Part shown: positions 27,878 through 39,300 of the stretch, one piece after another
Layout of the letters: every line of letters begins with the position of its first letter
How positions within the stretch are numbered: the first letter of the stretch is position 1
Position numbers and translations under genes: made by a program
The notes under the pieces: generated by a model
The model's input: only the letters and a program-made list of their open reading frames with translations
Told to the model about the DNA's origin: nothing
The model's database searches: none
Assembly (NCBI RefSeq): GCF_000208925.1
Contig: NW_001914963.1
Coordinates: 4,078 to 50,689 of the forward strand
From: Entamoeba histolytica HM-1:IMSS
Taxonomy: Eukaryota; Evosea; Mastigamoebida; Endamoebidae
DNA: 46,612 nt
Direction of reading: 5' to 3'

Positions 27878-30800
27878 ATGCAAAGCTATTTGTTGCAAAT
27901 ACGTTTAATAGCCAATAGCCTTTCTAAGAAAAATAGTAAACAAACAACTCCTGAAATTCTTTCTTTATTAGAAAAAACTGGATTGCAGGGAAAATTTATT
28001 TATATTAAAGCCCTTATACTTTCAATTACTTCAGACCCTGAAGTTAAAGAATCATTTAAATTACAAACATTACGAGATGAAATTAACACTTTAACACAAT
28101 CAAGCCAAGCAGTTTTATTTAAGAAAGAATTATCAGCAATGAAACTCTCAACTACTCAAATTAAATCATTCCGACTTAGTCCTTCTGGAGAATATTTATT
28201 TGGTATTCTTCCTAATCAACCAACTTTGTTAACATCTGCTTTGTTATTTGATTATTTATGTGAACATCCTAAAGAACGAATTGATAGAACTAATGGTTCA
28301 AATGCTAATATTTTTTCAATTTCATGGGAAAACCCTGTTTCATTAGATTTATCACTTCCACCAATTCATACTATTTCAGAAGAGATTGTTGGTGAATTAG
28401 GTACTTCTTGTGTTGGTTCAAAAGATACATTTTCTGCTTTATTAACAAGTATTTATGGTGATTCAATGACTGAACAACAAGTAGGAGAATTAATTGTTTT
28501 ATTAATTCAATGTGTTGAACGTTCAACAAATGATTCATCTACAGTATCAGAGTGGGATGCTGAAATAATTGGAGCAGTATTAAAACCTAAATGTAAAAAT
28601 TGGAATATTATTGCTAAAGTAATGGACCTTCAAGGATATGAATATAAGTCATTAAATGCTATTATTTTATTAATTAGAATCTTCCAACAAATTGGAGATT
28701 TTCCATTTAATTCATTCTTTAAAGAAGAATGGAATAATGGAAGAGCACAAGGTTGTATTGTACAAAAACTTATTCATATTGCATTACAATCAACTAGTGA
28801 AAGTCAATATTTAATGAAATATATTTGTTCTTTATACAATGTTGGAACACAAAGAGGAATAAAAATGGTTTGGGAACAACAAGGATTTGTAGAACAAATT
28901 ATTTCTATTGGAGAACGAGCAAGTAGTGGTTTTGATTCAATATATAATTCTATTGAAGTTGTATTACCAATATTATGTAAATGTAAAGCAAGTGCAGGAA
29001 GACAACGTGCAGTATTAGCACTACTAAGAAATAATATACAACAATACAATATCATTCAACAATTATGGAAAAATAATAAATTACTTTTAGCTCAAGGACT
29101 TAGAGATTTATATATTGAAAATCCATCTTTAATAGATGATATTATTAATTCTATTAAAACTGAAAAATCTGGTAAAGTTCTTACTCAAATGAAACCAACA
29201 TCATTTGCACTTGATATTGCATGTTTATTAGTTAAAAAAGATGGGTTTAATTTAGATAAATGGTTGATTGAACAAAGAAAATTAAGAGGAAATATTTTTG
29301 GTAAAGAAATTATTCAATTCATTAAAGATAAACATTTATTAGTTAAAACAGTAGCACCTTATAAAATAGACAATTCTGTAATCGAACAATTATTAGCAAC
29401 AGCTACATCTTGTGGTTATGATAAAGAGTCTATTGAAACAAAGAAACAGTGTTGTTCTAAAACAGACCAACAACAAAATATTTCAAATAAAGCAAATGAA
29501 ATGTTTGGAGACTATTTTGCTGGAAAATTTTCTGTAGAACAATTTGTTGAAGAAATTCAAAAAGCAAAAATGAGTGTTGAACAAATTGACAATGACTTAT
29601 TTGTTTTATTAATTAAAACATTATTTGATGAGTTTAAAAGAATAAAAGATTTTCCTAAAGTAGAAACTGCTATTCAATTTGGTAAATTATATGGAGAAAT
29701 TATTCTTAAAGGAATATTAAAAAATTGTGCATTAATTCATTTATTAAGAGTTATATTATGGGCTGTAAGAGAACCATTAAAAAGTAATTTCTTTTATTGT
29801 GGAATTCATGCATTAAAACAATTTAGTTCACGACTAAGTGAATGGCCAACGTATTGTGTTTTATTAAAAGATAATAAAAATATTGAAACACATGATGCAG
29901 TGTTATATAAAACAATATATGATAATGCAAATAATAAATTTTCTAATATAATAAATTTACTCCAAAAATTATTTATTAATATCAAACTTCCAAGTTTACT
30001 TGATTCTAAGAATGTTTCAATTATAAAAAATATTGTTTCTTCAACAGAGAATATAGAAGGATTAAATAGAGAACAACTTAAACAAGAAATAGAAAAAGTA
30101 TTTGACTTATTAAAACCACAAGCAAATCATAAGAAAGTACTTACTGAGATATCTTTATTTATTATTGCTTTATTAAATGAAAATAATCAACAAGAATGTA
30201 TTCGATTTGTACAAGAAATGGAATCTACAACAGAACATTTATTCTCTTTTACTATTGAGTCAATTAATATTTTTTTAAAATTACGTGAATATGATAAACA
30301 CAGTGCTTCATTATTTGAATCACTTGGATCATTATTAGGTTTATTAACCATTGGAATGAATAAGCCATTAAGGTCAATTCATTTAAGACCTAAAATATTA
30401 TTAACTGATCAATTAACAAAAGAAAATTATGATGTAATGTTAGAATTTATTATTCATTTCTTAATGGCATCTTCAAATTCTACAGTATTTACTCCAAATA
30501 ATCCATGGATACAACCATTATTGCAATTTGTTTGTGAAACAAGTTTATCACCAGAACTTTGTTTGCATCATGAATCTTCTAATAAATTATTAAATAAACT
30601 TCATATTTCACCTGAACAATATTTAACTGTTCATCCAATAAGAATTGCCGAAGAAGAAGCATTAAATAAATTAATTAAATTTGCTAAAGATAGAAGTCAT
30701 GGAGATGAGAGTATTCTTAATGAATATATTGAAAAAAGACAACCTATTCCTGAAAAGAAATTAAAACAACTTTTACTTTGTGAAAAATCATTAAGTTTTA

Positions 30801-32674
30801 TTAATTTATTATCAGAACATCCACTTCCAGTAATTCCAGATTATCTTATTTGTCCATCATTACCTACACTACAATGGACAATGATTATTACATATTCACT
30901 TGATTTTTCATTACAAGATATTTCAAAAACAACAAATGTTAGTTTAAATACCATAATTACAACTGTTACTCAGTTGGTTCAAAAAGACTTTGCTATGGAA
31001 ACTAATTTACAAAAAATTACAGAAGCTTCTAATAGAGTATTTGATATTGCACAAAAACTTCTTCAATATACTTGTAGAAGTTGTTTAGAGTCAAAATTAT
31101 GGAAATATTTATGTCCATTTGTTTCTTTTTCAATGAAACAAAAAAATATCATAAGACCCATTGAACAAATGAAAGAAATTGTTATGACTAATCTTCAACC
31201 AATCATTGAAATGACAGTTGGGATTAAGTTAGATGAATTAAGAAAAAATGCTAAACGACAATTAGAACAATTTATTATTTCTATTACTTCTGAACGACAA
31301 GAAGGAATGAAAAATAAAGAGAGTTTTGTTGCAAAAGGATTTGAATATCTTAATGATGCTCCTAAATTACCAGAAGAACTTCAAATTGCAAATGGAGGAG
31401 TTACAAATTATCAAATGGAAATGTATGGTATTGGAGTAAAGAAAGAAATTAAAAATCATTTAGATGATAAATTAATAGAATTATTAAAAGAAACATTAGC
31501 ATTTGATGTTATTGAAAAATTTGTTCAATTACTTTCACCAGAAATGACTGAAAGAAGTATTCATAAATTAATTACAAAATGTATTGAAACACAAAATAAA
31601 GATTATTGTTATCGTTCAAGTCAAATTATTGGATTTATTATTAATTCACATAAATCAGAACAAAATATATACTCAAATATATTAACTCAAATATTTAATG
31701 AAATAATAAAATCCTTCGAAAAGAATTATAAAGAACAAGAATTTCATTCACATATTTATTTGGTATTATTAGAAATGATAATTGAGGTTTTAGTTGAAAA
31801 AACAAAAGATAGTATTGACAGTGTATTATTAATTCAAAAAATTTTAAAAGTACTTCAAACTCTTCATCCAAATCAATATCCTAAATTTACTTGTCAATGG
31901 ATAGAATTATTTTCTCATAGAAATGTTTTATATGAATTGTCTAAACCATCTGAAATGAAAAATCAATCATTAATTGTATACTTTGATTTATTTATGAAAT
32001 ATCTTCAATTTATTCAACCATTATTACTTAATAAAAGTACTACGAATAAACAACTTATATCAGCTACTTTTATATGTATTTTAGTTATCAGAGAATGTTT
32101 TCCAACATTTGTTCATTTATTTGCTCTTCCATTTGTATCAGTTATTCCTTATACTGTACTTTCTTTAAGACTTCCAATTTTAACTGTTGTGTCTCATGAT
32201 GATAATTATGCTGAACATTTTGAACCAATCTTGAAAACTATTCCAACAGACTACCAATCAATTCTTGATCAAAAGAATCCTAAGTCAATATTAAAATTAA
32301 TCCATAAATTACCAAGTGTTTCAATAGTTGTCTTCTTATTCACTTCAAATTCATTAAATATTCTTAAAGAAATGATAACAGATTCTACTAATAATCAAAG
32401 AATTGAATTGGTTAATGGTATTGTGGATTTAATGAGACTACAAACTACTACTACAGAAATGATGAAACAATTTCTTGCTCATTTAATTGAACTAAATGAT
32501 CAGAGTCTAAATGAAATAATTTTACGAATTCTTGTTGAACGTTCTTTCGGAGAATATCGTCAAGTTGGTGCCTTAAATTCATTAACAAATTTAACCCAAA
32601 AGTATCCTCAATTAATTGAACTTGCAAAGAGGAAGTCATCGGTTGTGGCAGAGAAGTTATTAGAATTATGTTAA
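27878..32674 (+). CDS. NOT1: NOT1, scaffold of the CCR4-NOT deadenylase complex
   Basis: A 1598-residue helical-repeat protein; Not1 holds together the deadenylases and NOT modules that shorten mRNA tails. Family-like signals: the N-terminal HEAT region with WDAEIIGAVL ... NAIILLIRIFQQIGDFPFNSFFKEEW, matching the block that in human CNOT1 reads like W..EVLIDVL ... MEVFPVDLIYRPW; the central MIF4G/CAF1-binding part with FTPNNPWIQPLLQFVCE (human TPPNPW type); and the C-terminal Not1 domain with ECFPTFVHLFALPFVSVIPYTVLSLRLPIL, which matches the DFPEFLCDYHYSFCDVIP block. It is shorter than human (about 2376) and yeast (about 2108) Not1. The conserved PWG motif near the end is not seen (LVERSFGEYRQVGALNSL instead). 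Convergent with the ubiquitin protease. Confidence 0.88.
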   Translation: MQSYLLQIRLIANSLSKKNSKQTTPEILSLLEKTGLQGKFIYIKALILSITSDPEVKESFKLQTLRDEINTLTQSSQAVLFKKELSAMKLSTTQIKSFRLSPSGEYLFGILPNQPTLLTSALLFDYLCEHPKERIDRTNGSNANIFSISWENPVSLDLSLPPIHTISEEIVGELGTSCVGSKDTFSALLTSIYGDSMTEQQVGELIVLLIQCVERSTNDSSTVSEWDAEIIGAVLKPKCKNWNIIAKVMDLQGYEYKSLNAIILLIRIFQQIGDFPFNSFFKEEWNNGRAQGCIVQKLIHIALQSTSESQYLMKYICSLYNVGTQRGIKMVWEQQGFVEQIISIGERASSGFDSIYNSIEVVLPILCKCKASAGRQRAVLALLRNNIQQYNIIQQLWKNNKLLLAQGLRDLYIENPSLIDDIINSIKTEKSGKVLTQMKPTSFALDIACLLVKKDGFNLDKWLIEQRKLRGNIFGKEIIQFIKDKHLLVKTVAPYKIDNSVIEQLLATATSCGYDKESIETKKQCCSKTDQQQNISNKANEMFGDYFAGKFSVEQFVEEIQKAKMSVEQIDNDLFVLLIKTLFDEFKRIKDFPKVETAIQFGKLYGEIILKGILKNCALIHLLRVILWAVREPLKSNFFYCGIHALKQFSSRLSEWPTYCVLLKDNKNIETHDAVLYKTIYDNANNKFSNIINLLQKLFINIKLPSLLDSKNVSIIKNIVSSTENIEGLNREQLKQEIEKVFDLLKPQANHKKVLTEISLFIIALLNENNQQECIRFVQEMESTTEHLFSFTIESINIFLKLREYDKHSASLFESLGSLLGLLTIGMNKPLRSIHLRPKILLTDQLTKENYDVMLEFIIHFLMASSNSTVFTPNNPWIQPLLQFVCETSLSPELCLHHESSNKLLNKLHISPEQYLTVHPIRIAEEEALNKLIKFAKDRSHGDESILNEYIEKRQPIPEKKLKQLLLCEKSLSFINLLSEHPLPVIPDYLICPSLPTLQWTMIITYSLDFSLQDISKTTNVSLNTIITTVTQLVQKDFAMETNLQKITEASNRVFDIAQKLLQYTCRSCLESKLWKYLCPFVSFSMKQKNIIRPIEQMKEIVMTNLQPIIEMTVGIKLDELRKNAKRQLEQFIISITSERQEGMKNKESFVAKGFEYLNDAPKLPEELQIANGGVTNYQMEMYGIGVKKEIKNHLDDKLIELLKETLAFDVIEKFVQLLSPEMTERSIHKLITKCIETQNKDYCYRSSQIIGFIINSHKSEQNIYSNILTQIFNEIIKSFEKNYKEQEFHSHIYLVLLEMIIEVLVEKTKDSIDSVLLIQKILKVLQTLHPNQYPKFTCQWIELFSHRNVLYELSKPSEMKNQSLIVYFDLFMKYLQFIQPLLLNKSTTNKQLISATFICILVIRECFPTFVHLFALPFVSVIPYTVLSLRLPILTVVSHDDNYAEHFEPILKTIPTDYQSILDQKNPKSILKLIHKLPSVSIVVFLFTSNSLNILKEMITDSTNNQRIELVNGIVDLMRLQTTTTEMMKQFLAHLIELNDQSLNEIILRILVERSFGEYRQVGALNSLTNLTQKYPQLIELAKRKSSVVAEKLLELC

Positions 32675-33372
32675 AGTAGAAAAAAAATCATGTTAATTCA
32701 TTCTTTTTAAATAAATTCAATTAAATTGTCTATTTATTTTATTTCTCTAAAATACAAGATTTTCTTTTACTAAAATATTTTTTTCTTCTTGAAGAAAGTC
32801 AGTGTGTTTGTATTTCCTGATATTATAAGTTGATCAGACAAATCCATCTTGGAACAATAGACAGAATCAAATAAGTATTTCCCTATCGAGGAATAGTAAT
32901 TCTAGTCGTATCTAAATCAATGTGCTGTTTATTAGTATAACTCTATCTAAGAACAAGATATTTAAAAGGGAATGCATTAATATAAGGAATAAATGATTAG
33001 AATGATAATCACAATGTCTCTTTGTTCAACTCTATTGAACCATACTTTGGGAATATAACTTTTTGATTAGATAAAACAATTCCATCTTCTTCAAGAATAA
33101 TTGACATAATTCCATGTCTAAGAATAAGAGGCTTTCTTTGAACAAATATATAGATTACAAAAATAAAGAAAAAGGTATTAAATGAGTTTTTTCAATTGAT
33201 ATAACAGTTTTTGTGTTTCAAACCAAGTAATTTTCAAGCAAGGTTAGAAGCAGATAAACCAACATGGTTTAGAGGTAGCTTGGATTTTTCTAAATTTTCT
33301 TTGAAAAATTACAAAAGAATGAAACGTTATATAAATAAAATACTAAAAAAAAAGAAAAGGAATTGAATGTAT
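32675..33372. other. Convergent 3' intergenic region with unexplained open stretches
   Basis: About 700 bases between the NOT1 and ubiquitin-protease stops, long for this genome. The minus strand has an open stretch ending at the stop 33009-33011, reading RKPLILRHGIMSIILEEDGI with a hydrophobic run before it, and a shorter one at about 32764-32850. Neither has a convincing first exon. A small inverted repeat AAACCA-ACA-TGGTTT lies near 33258-33274. I see no tRNA or other RNA gene. Confidence 0.4.
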
Positions 33373-36300
33373 TTAATGAGAATATGTTGTAGACAAACCA
33401 ATATCATCATTAATATCTGATTCAAAATAACCACTATCTGAAACTACTTTAGTTGGTACAGAAGAAGTAGGTTGATACTCTTTAAGTGGTTTTAACTCTT
33501 CTTTAGTTTCTTTAATTTCTTGTTCTAATGCATTAATATCAAATGACATAGATGAACGTTCATCCACTAATTCAAGTAAATAAGTAAGTTCTTGGAATTC
33601 AATTTCTTTTTTTGTTTCTTCTGGTATAGTTTGAATGATATATTTTCCATAACCTATGAAATCTTGTTCCGAAAGGTTTTCTTTATATACATGATAATTA
33701 GTTCTAATAATTTGATTTAAATAATTGATCATTTTTTCTAATACCATTGTATTTTCCAATAACATTTGTTTAACATATGGTAATTTTTTTGACATTCGAA
33801 TTATAAATGATAGTTTTAATTTTGATGATGGTGAATAGATATTAAACTTTTTCAATAAACCATTTGTCATTGTTTGTGGGATATTTCCACATAAAGAACT
33901 TCTTTGTTTGTTTGTATATGGAGAAAATAGACAAAAAGCTCTTAGTTCAGAATAGTCATCATTCATCATTAACAATTCATCAAACACATTGAAAAAGTTA
34001 CTCAATTCATTTTCATGTTTACGAAGATGAATGTATTCTTTAAATTGGTTAATAATATTTAAACTTTCATCAAAATTATTATAACTAATATGTTTTAGTA
34101 AAATACACCCCGAGTCATAATTATACGCAATTAATTGAAGTAATAAATCACTTGAAAATATTAAATTTTTATACTTTGAATATGAATTATCTAAATATTC
34201 TGAATTTTGTGTATTTGAAAATGGAGTTATTTGTTTATTATGATCATCTGTATAACATGAACAAATAACTTTTTGTAATGTTGTTACAAAATACTTTAAA
34301 TCAGGAAATACATCTAACACTATAGTACTGATATTTTTTTCAGTAAATTCATTTTTATTAAGGAAATAATACCAAAATGATTTGATTAATCCCATTTTAC
34401 TTAAAGAATAACATGCTTGTGGTCCAATTGAAGCTAAGGCATCAAACAATATAAAGTATTGTTTTAAATTTTTTGGATATGACCTTGAAAATATTAATAA
34501 CGATCTTAGATATTGATAGAACTTGTATAATATCTCACTTTCTGAGAATAACACTACTGAATCATTTTCAGCTACCCATCTAATTACGGTTGTTATTAAT
34601 CTTGATGCTCTTGTTCTTATACTTTCTAATGAAGTAATACAATATAAAGAAACAAAATCATTTTTAATAGCATCTTCTAATATTTTTTTACCAATCTCTG
34701 GATTATTATAGTTCGTCATACCTTCAATAATTTGATCAACTAATCCATTATTTTGTTCTCCTTCATCTAATAAAGAAAATGCATATCTAAAACAATACAT
34801 AATAGCTTTTCCCATTACTGTTGGATCAAATAATTTAGATTGTTTAAGTATTAATTTTAAACATTGGTTGTCATGATACATTACATCATTACTAATCCTT
34901 TCTTCTTCAGCTTTTAATTCTTTTAGAATATCCTCTCCAACTTGGTCTAGATTTTGTTCTTCTTGATAACCCTTTTTTTCATACACGAGCAAATAGCCTC
35001 CAAAATCCTTGTATCCACCATTCATATTCCTTGTTGCCATATCACATGAAATATAACTAACTCTACTATCATTAAATTCTATCCACTTTCCATCGTTTAA
35101 AATATATGAAAAATAATGTCCATACCCAGCATTTCCAGTATGAATAACAACACCATTTAAATGATATTCTCCATTTAAATTTTTATTTTTCATATATTTA
35201 CTTAAATCAAGAGTTAATGGTACTTCACATTTATCATTAATCTTCATAACATTAACATCAAATGAATCAAATCTATTTAATTGTAAAAATAGATAATGAG
35301 GTAAACTTTCAATTTTATATTGTTTTACTGCATTAAAATACCTTCCATCATCAGTTTTTAATCTATTATCTCCTTTAAAGAATTCTGGTTTAAAGAAATT
35401 ACTTAAACATTGTCCTACATTTCTTTTTCCTTGAATTGGTAATGGTAAAGTTCTAAACTCTTCTTTTGTTTCACGGTTTTCTTTTACAGTACTATCTAGT
35501 GAATCAGTTTGTATAACAGTTTGTAATGTAAATATTGGAAATATTTGTTGTTGACTTCCTTTATTCATTTCATCTTCTAAACAATCAAGTAACATAATAA
35601 GGAAATCACAAGCGTCATGTTGCTGAACTTTGAGGTCATACATTTTTTTATGTTTTTGAATTTCATCGATTAATGAGTCTGCACTATAACAATCTTGACT
35701 TCCACCTTTTAATGAAATAAATAATTTTTGCAATTGTTTTGTAACTTTCATAGTATCAGTTGATACTATTCTTAAAATTTTTTCTCTAAATTCTTTCATC
35801 ATAAATAGTTGTTGAAGAATTGAATTTATATAACATGTTGATCCAATATTCCTTATTCCTCTATATCCAGTTCTACTCGTCTTTGGTACTATATCTAATT
35901 TTTTAATAACTTTGTATTGGAAACATTTATCAAATACTTCAGTACTAAACATTTTAATAAGATTAGGACAAATTGTAAATACAGTATTAATTAAATCATA
36001 TGAACTATTTCTTACTGATTTTAATTTATATTTTAATGGATTTCCATAGCAGTTATTAAATACTTTAGAAATAGTTAAATCTATCTTCTCTGGAATAATT
36101 TCAACTTTTGGTAATAATAATTTAGCAATTTTTAATAACCCAGTGATATAATAATCTGAGTCATCAGTAAATTGTTCATTTGGTTCAACAGTACATATCT
36201 TTTGAATAACATAATCAAATACTTCTTGAAAATCAATAATATTTTCATTAATACTTTCAATCAATAAACAAATAGTTTTAGTATAAAAATATATTGCCCT

Positions 36301-39300
36301 TTTTGTTCCATAAAGTTCTAATGCATTAAATAAATCTTTCATTAACTTTTGTGTTTGGTCATATAATAATGTTGAATTACTTTGATAAAAATTGACTAAC
36401 GAAGTTATAAATGATATTGTAATGACTTGTTCATCATCATACTTTTGTTGTGAATTGAAGTATTGAATAAGAAAGTCATGAAGATCAGGAACAACATTAA
36501 TACTAGACCCTTTATTTCTTAACTCGCAAACAGAAGAAGAAATAGAAATAAAAACACCTGAAATATGAGGATTGTTTGGGTTCTTAAGAATTATATCAAA
36601 ACATTCATCAAAAAGTTCATGATTTTCTGTCACATTAAATGTCAATTGTTGATGCTTACATAACTTATGAATAAAGAATGAAAATATCTTACTGAACATT
36701 TCAACAATATCAACAATCAAATTACTTTCTCTTCTTAATACACTTCTGAATGCCAAACAAATTTGATCAAAAATTGGTTGAGATTTAACAATAATCTCCC
36801 TTAATAATGTTTGACTTTTTATTGTATCTGTTGTAGTAGAATTTTCATTATCTTTTTCTGGAAACAATATTTTATCAACTAATTGTAAAGTATATAATAA
36901 TGTATAGTCACTCTGTTCTGTTAATAGATTAAATACTCCTTTTGGTCCATACAGTTCACTCATTCCAAAACACGAATTAACTTTTTTCATTATTCCACTA
37001 AATGATGGTAAACTCATCATAATTTTCCATACAATTTTTTCAACTTCTTCTCCAAAATGTTTTTTTAAACACTCAACAATTGTTATTATTTCATCTGAGT
37101 CTGAGACTAATTTAATAAATGAAAGATCTACTTCTTTTTTTGGAACTTCATCATCATCTGGAATATCATAAATTTCACCATTTTCAAGGTCTTTTGTATA
37201 TGCCGCTGTAATAGAGTCAATATCATCAAACAATGCTGAACATGCTAAATCAACAGCATTGGAATAATATAAATATTTTTTTAAAGCACAGTATGCAATT
37301 TGTTTTGAAACTCCAGTCATTTCTACTAACGTTTTAACATCTTCCATGCTAACTTCTTTTTTGTAATACTGAGAAGATGGGAATTCATTTGATCTAAATA
37401 ACGAATTATCACTTTCTTCTTTTGCCATTTTTACAACAATTTCACTTTCATTTTGTAGTAACAAATCACTAATACTTGTGGTTTCATCAAAATCATCAAC
37501 ACCATCTATTTCAATTGTTGATTTATCTAAATCAATTTTAAATTCTTTCTCAATTCTTTTTTTCATTTCTCCAATACTTAAAGATGATAAAATTTTAATT
37601 TGGTTTTTCATAATAACCTTTTCTCCTGTCTTTATAATAACGTTAAATATCATTGGTTTTCCTTTTAAAGACCTTACATGAGAAATTGCTTTTCCTTCAC
37701 TAGTTGAAGTCCATTCAATTAATAAGGCATTTAAAACTTTTAAATTAATAACTTGTTCTTTCTTTAATTTATCGTCATGGCTCTGAGAATATAATTGGTT
37801 AATGTCTTTTATCCATTCTATGACAACCCTCCATCCAACTTGAACAGGAACTGACTTAACAATAGATACCAATAAATCCATTGCTTTTTCTTCAGTAACT
37901 TTATTATTAGTGATAATCAATAATCGCTTTAATGGAACAAGATGAGCAATATCATTTAAATTTCCATTAAATTTATATCCTTCTCCATTTTTTATTAAAG
38001 CTTCTTTATTTACTTCTTCAATGATTACTTTAATTAATTGTACTCCTTCAGAAGAGTCAAAAAGAATAATTTCATCATCATTATGGAGATGTTCATCTAA
38101 TGGGCATAAAGCTAATTCTTTTGCTTCACTATCTTTACTAAAGAAATTATTGAAGAATAAAAACAATTGACTTTTAAATTCTTGTGAAGTGTTTTGGTTC
38201 ATAAAAACTTCCCATAATTCTGAAAATAGTGTTAATGGTAATTCAATATCAATAAGAGACATTCCTAACAAAACATTTAAGGCACCACCAACTATTTCCT
38301 TTCTTTCATTAGTAAATTCCAGTTGAATATTATCAGTGATTACTTTCATAAATATTTCATTTATTCCTTTTTCAATGAATATTCTACTTTGGGAATGTTC
38401 AATTAATAAAGCAAATACAGCTTCACAAAATATTATTGACTTTTCTTCCTTATATGAATTGTCAATAAATTCTTTAATCTTATTAATTAACTCATTAAAT
38501 AAAGGGTTGTCTTCAGTTACTTGAATAACTTTAGAAAATAAAGTTGACATTTGAGAAATTTCTATATCACTTTTATTAATAAATAAGTCAAATAACTCAT
38601 TTAAAAGTGAAACTTTCTTTTCAACTAAATCACAAAACAATTCAAAATGTCCAATAGTTTTGTCTTCTACTTTTCTTAATGTTGAAATAACTAATGAAAA
38701 AGTCTCATCATTTAATTCTTCTTCAATCATACTTTTAAATACAGGAATAATAACTTCAACAATTGAAATATGTCCGCTCCCAATAATCATTAAATAACGT
38801 TCAAATATTTCCGATTTCTTTCCATGTTTACTTAAGAAATCAAAAATTGGTAATGCTGTAATTAATATTTGTTTTTGAATAGATTCATTTAATATACTTA
38901 AACAAGGAATAAATAATTCAACAATTTCATTTTGTGTTTTAAAAGGATCTTCTTTATGTTCTTCTAATAAACTATGTTTATTTAAATCTTCTTTTACCCA
39001 TTCACATGTTAATTTTTTTAATAGTCTTGTAGCAGAAGTAAAAAATGTCATTCTTTGATCAAAAGAATTTAATGATTTTACTAATACACAACAAATAATA
39101 TAATCTATATATTCAACACAAAGAAAATGTTCAGATATTGATATAAATGATTTGATTAATTGAATAGAACAAGTTTTACAATCCAATTCTTGCATTCTTT
39201 CAAAAATACCTTTTGCTATTTCTGTTCTTTGGTCTTCAATTAAATACATATTGTCATTTGAAAAAATATAACTAACAGATGTAAGCATAGAATTAAGAAG

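Noticed and set aside
33240..33280. Possible tRNA or structured RNA around the AAACCA-ACA-TGGTTT inverted repeat
   Set aside because: No T-loop, acceptor stem or other tRNA elements; a 6-base stem in AT-rich DNA is expected by chance.
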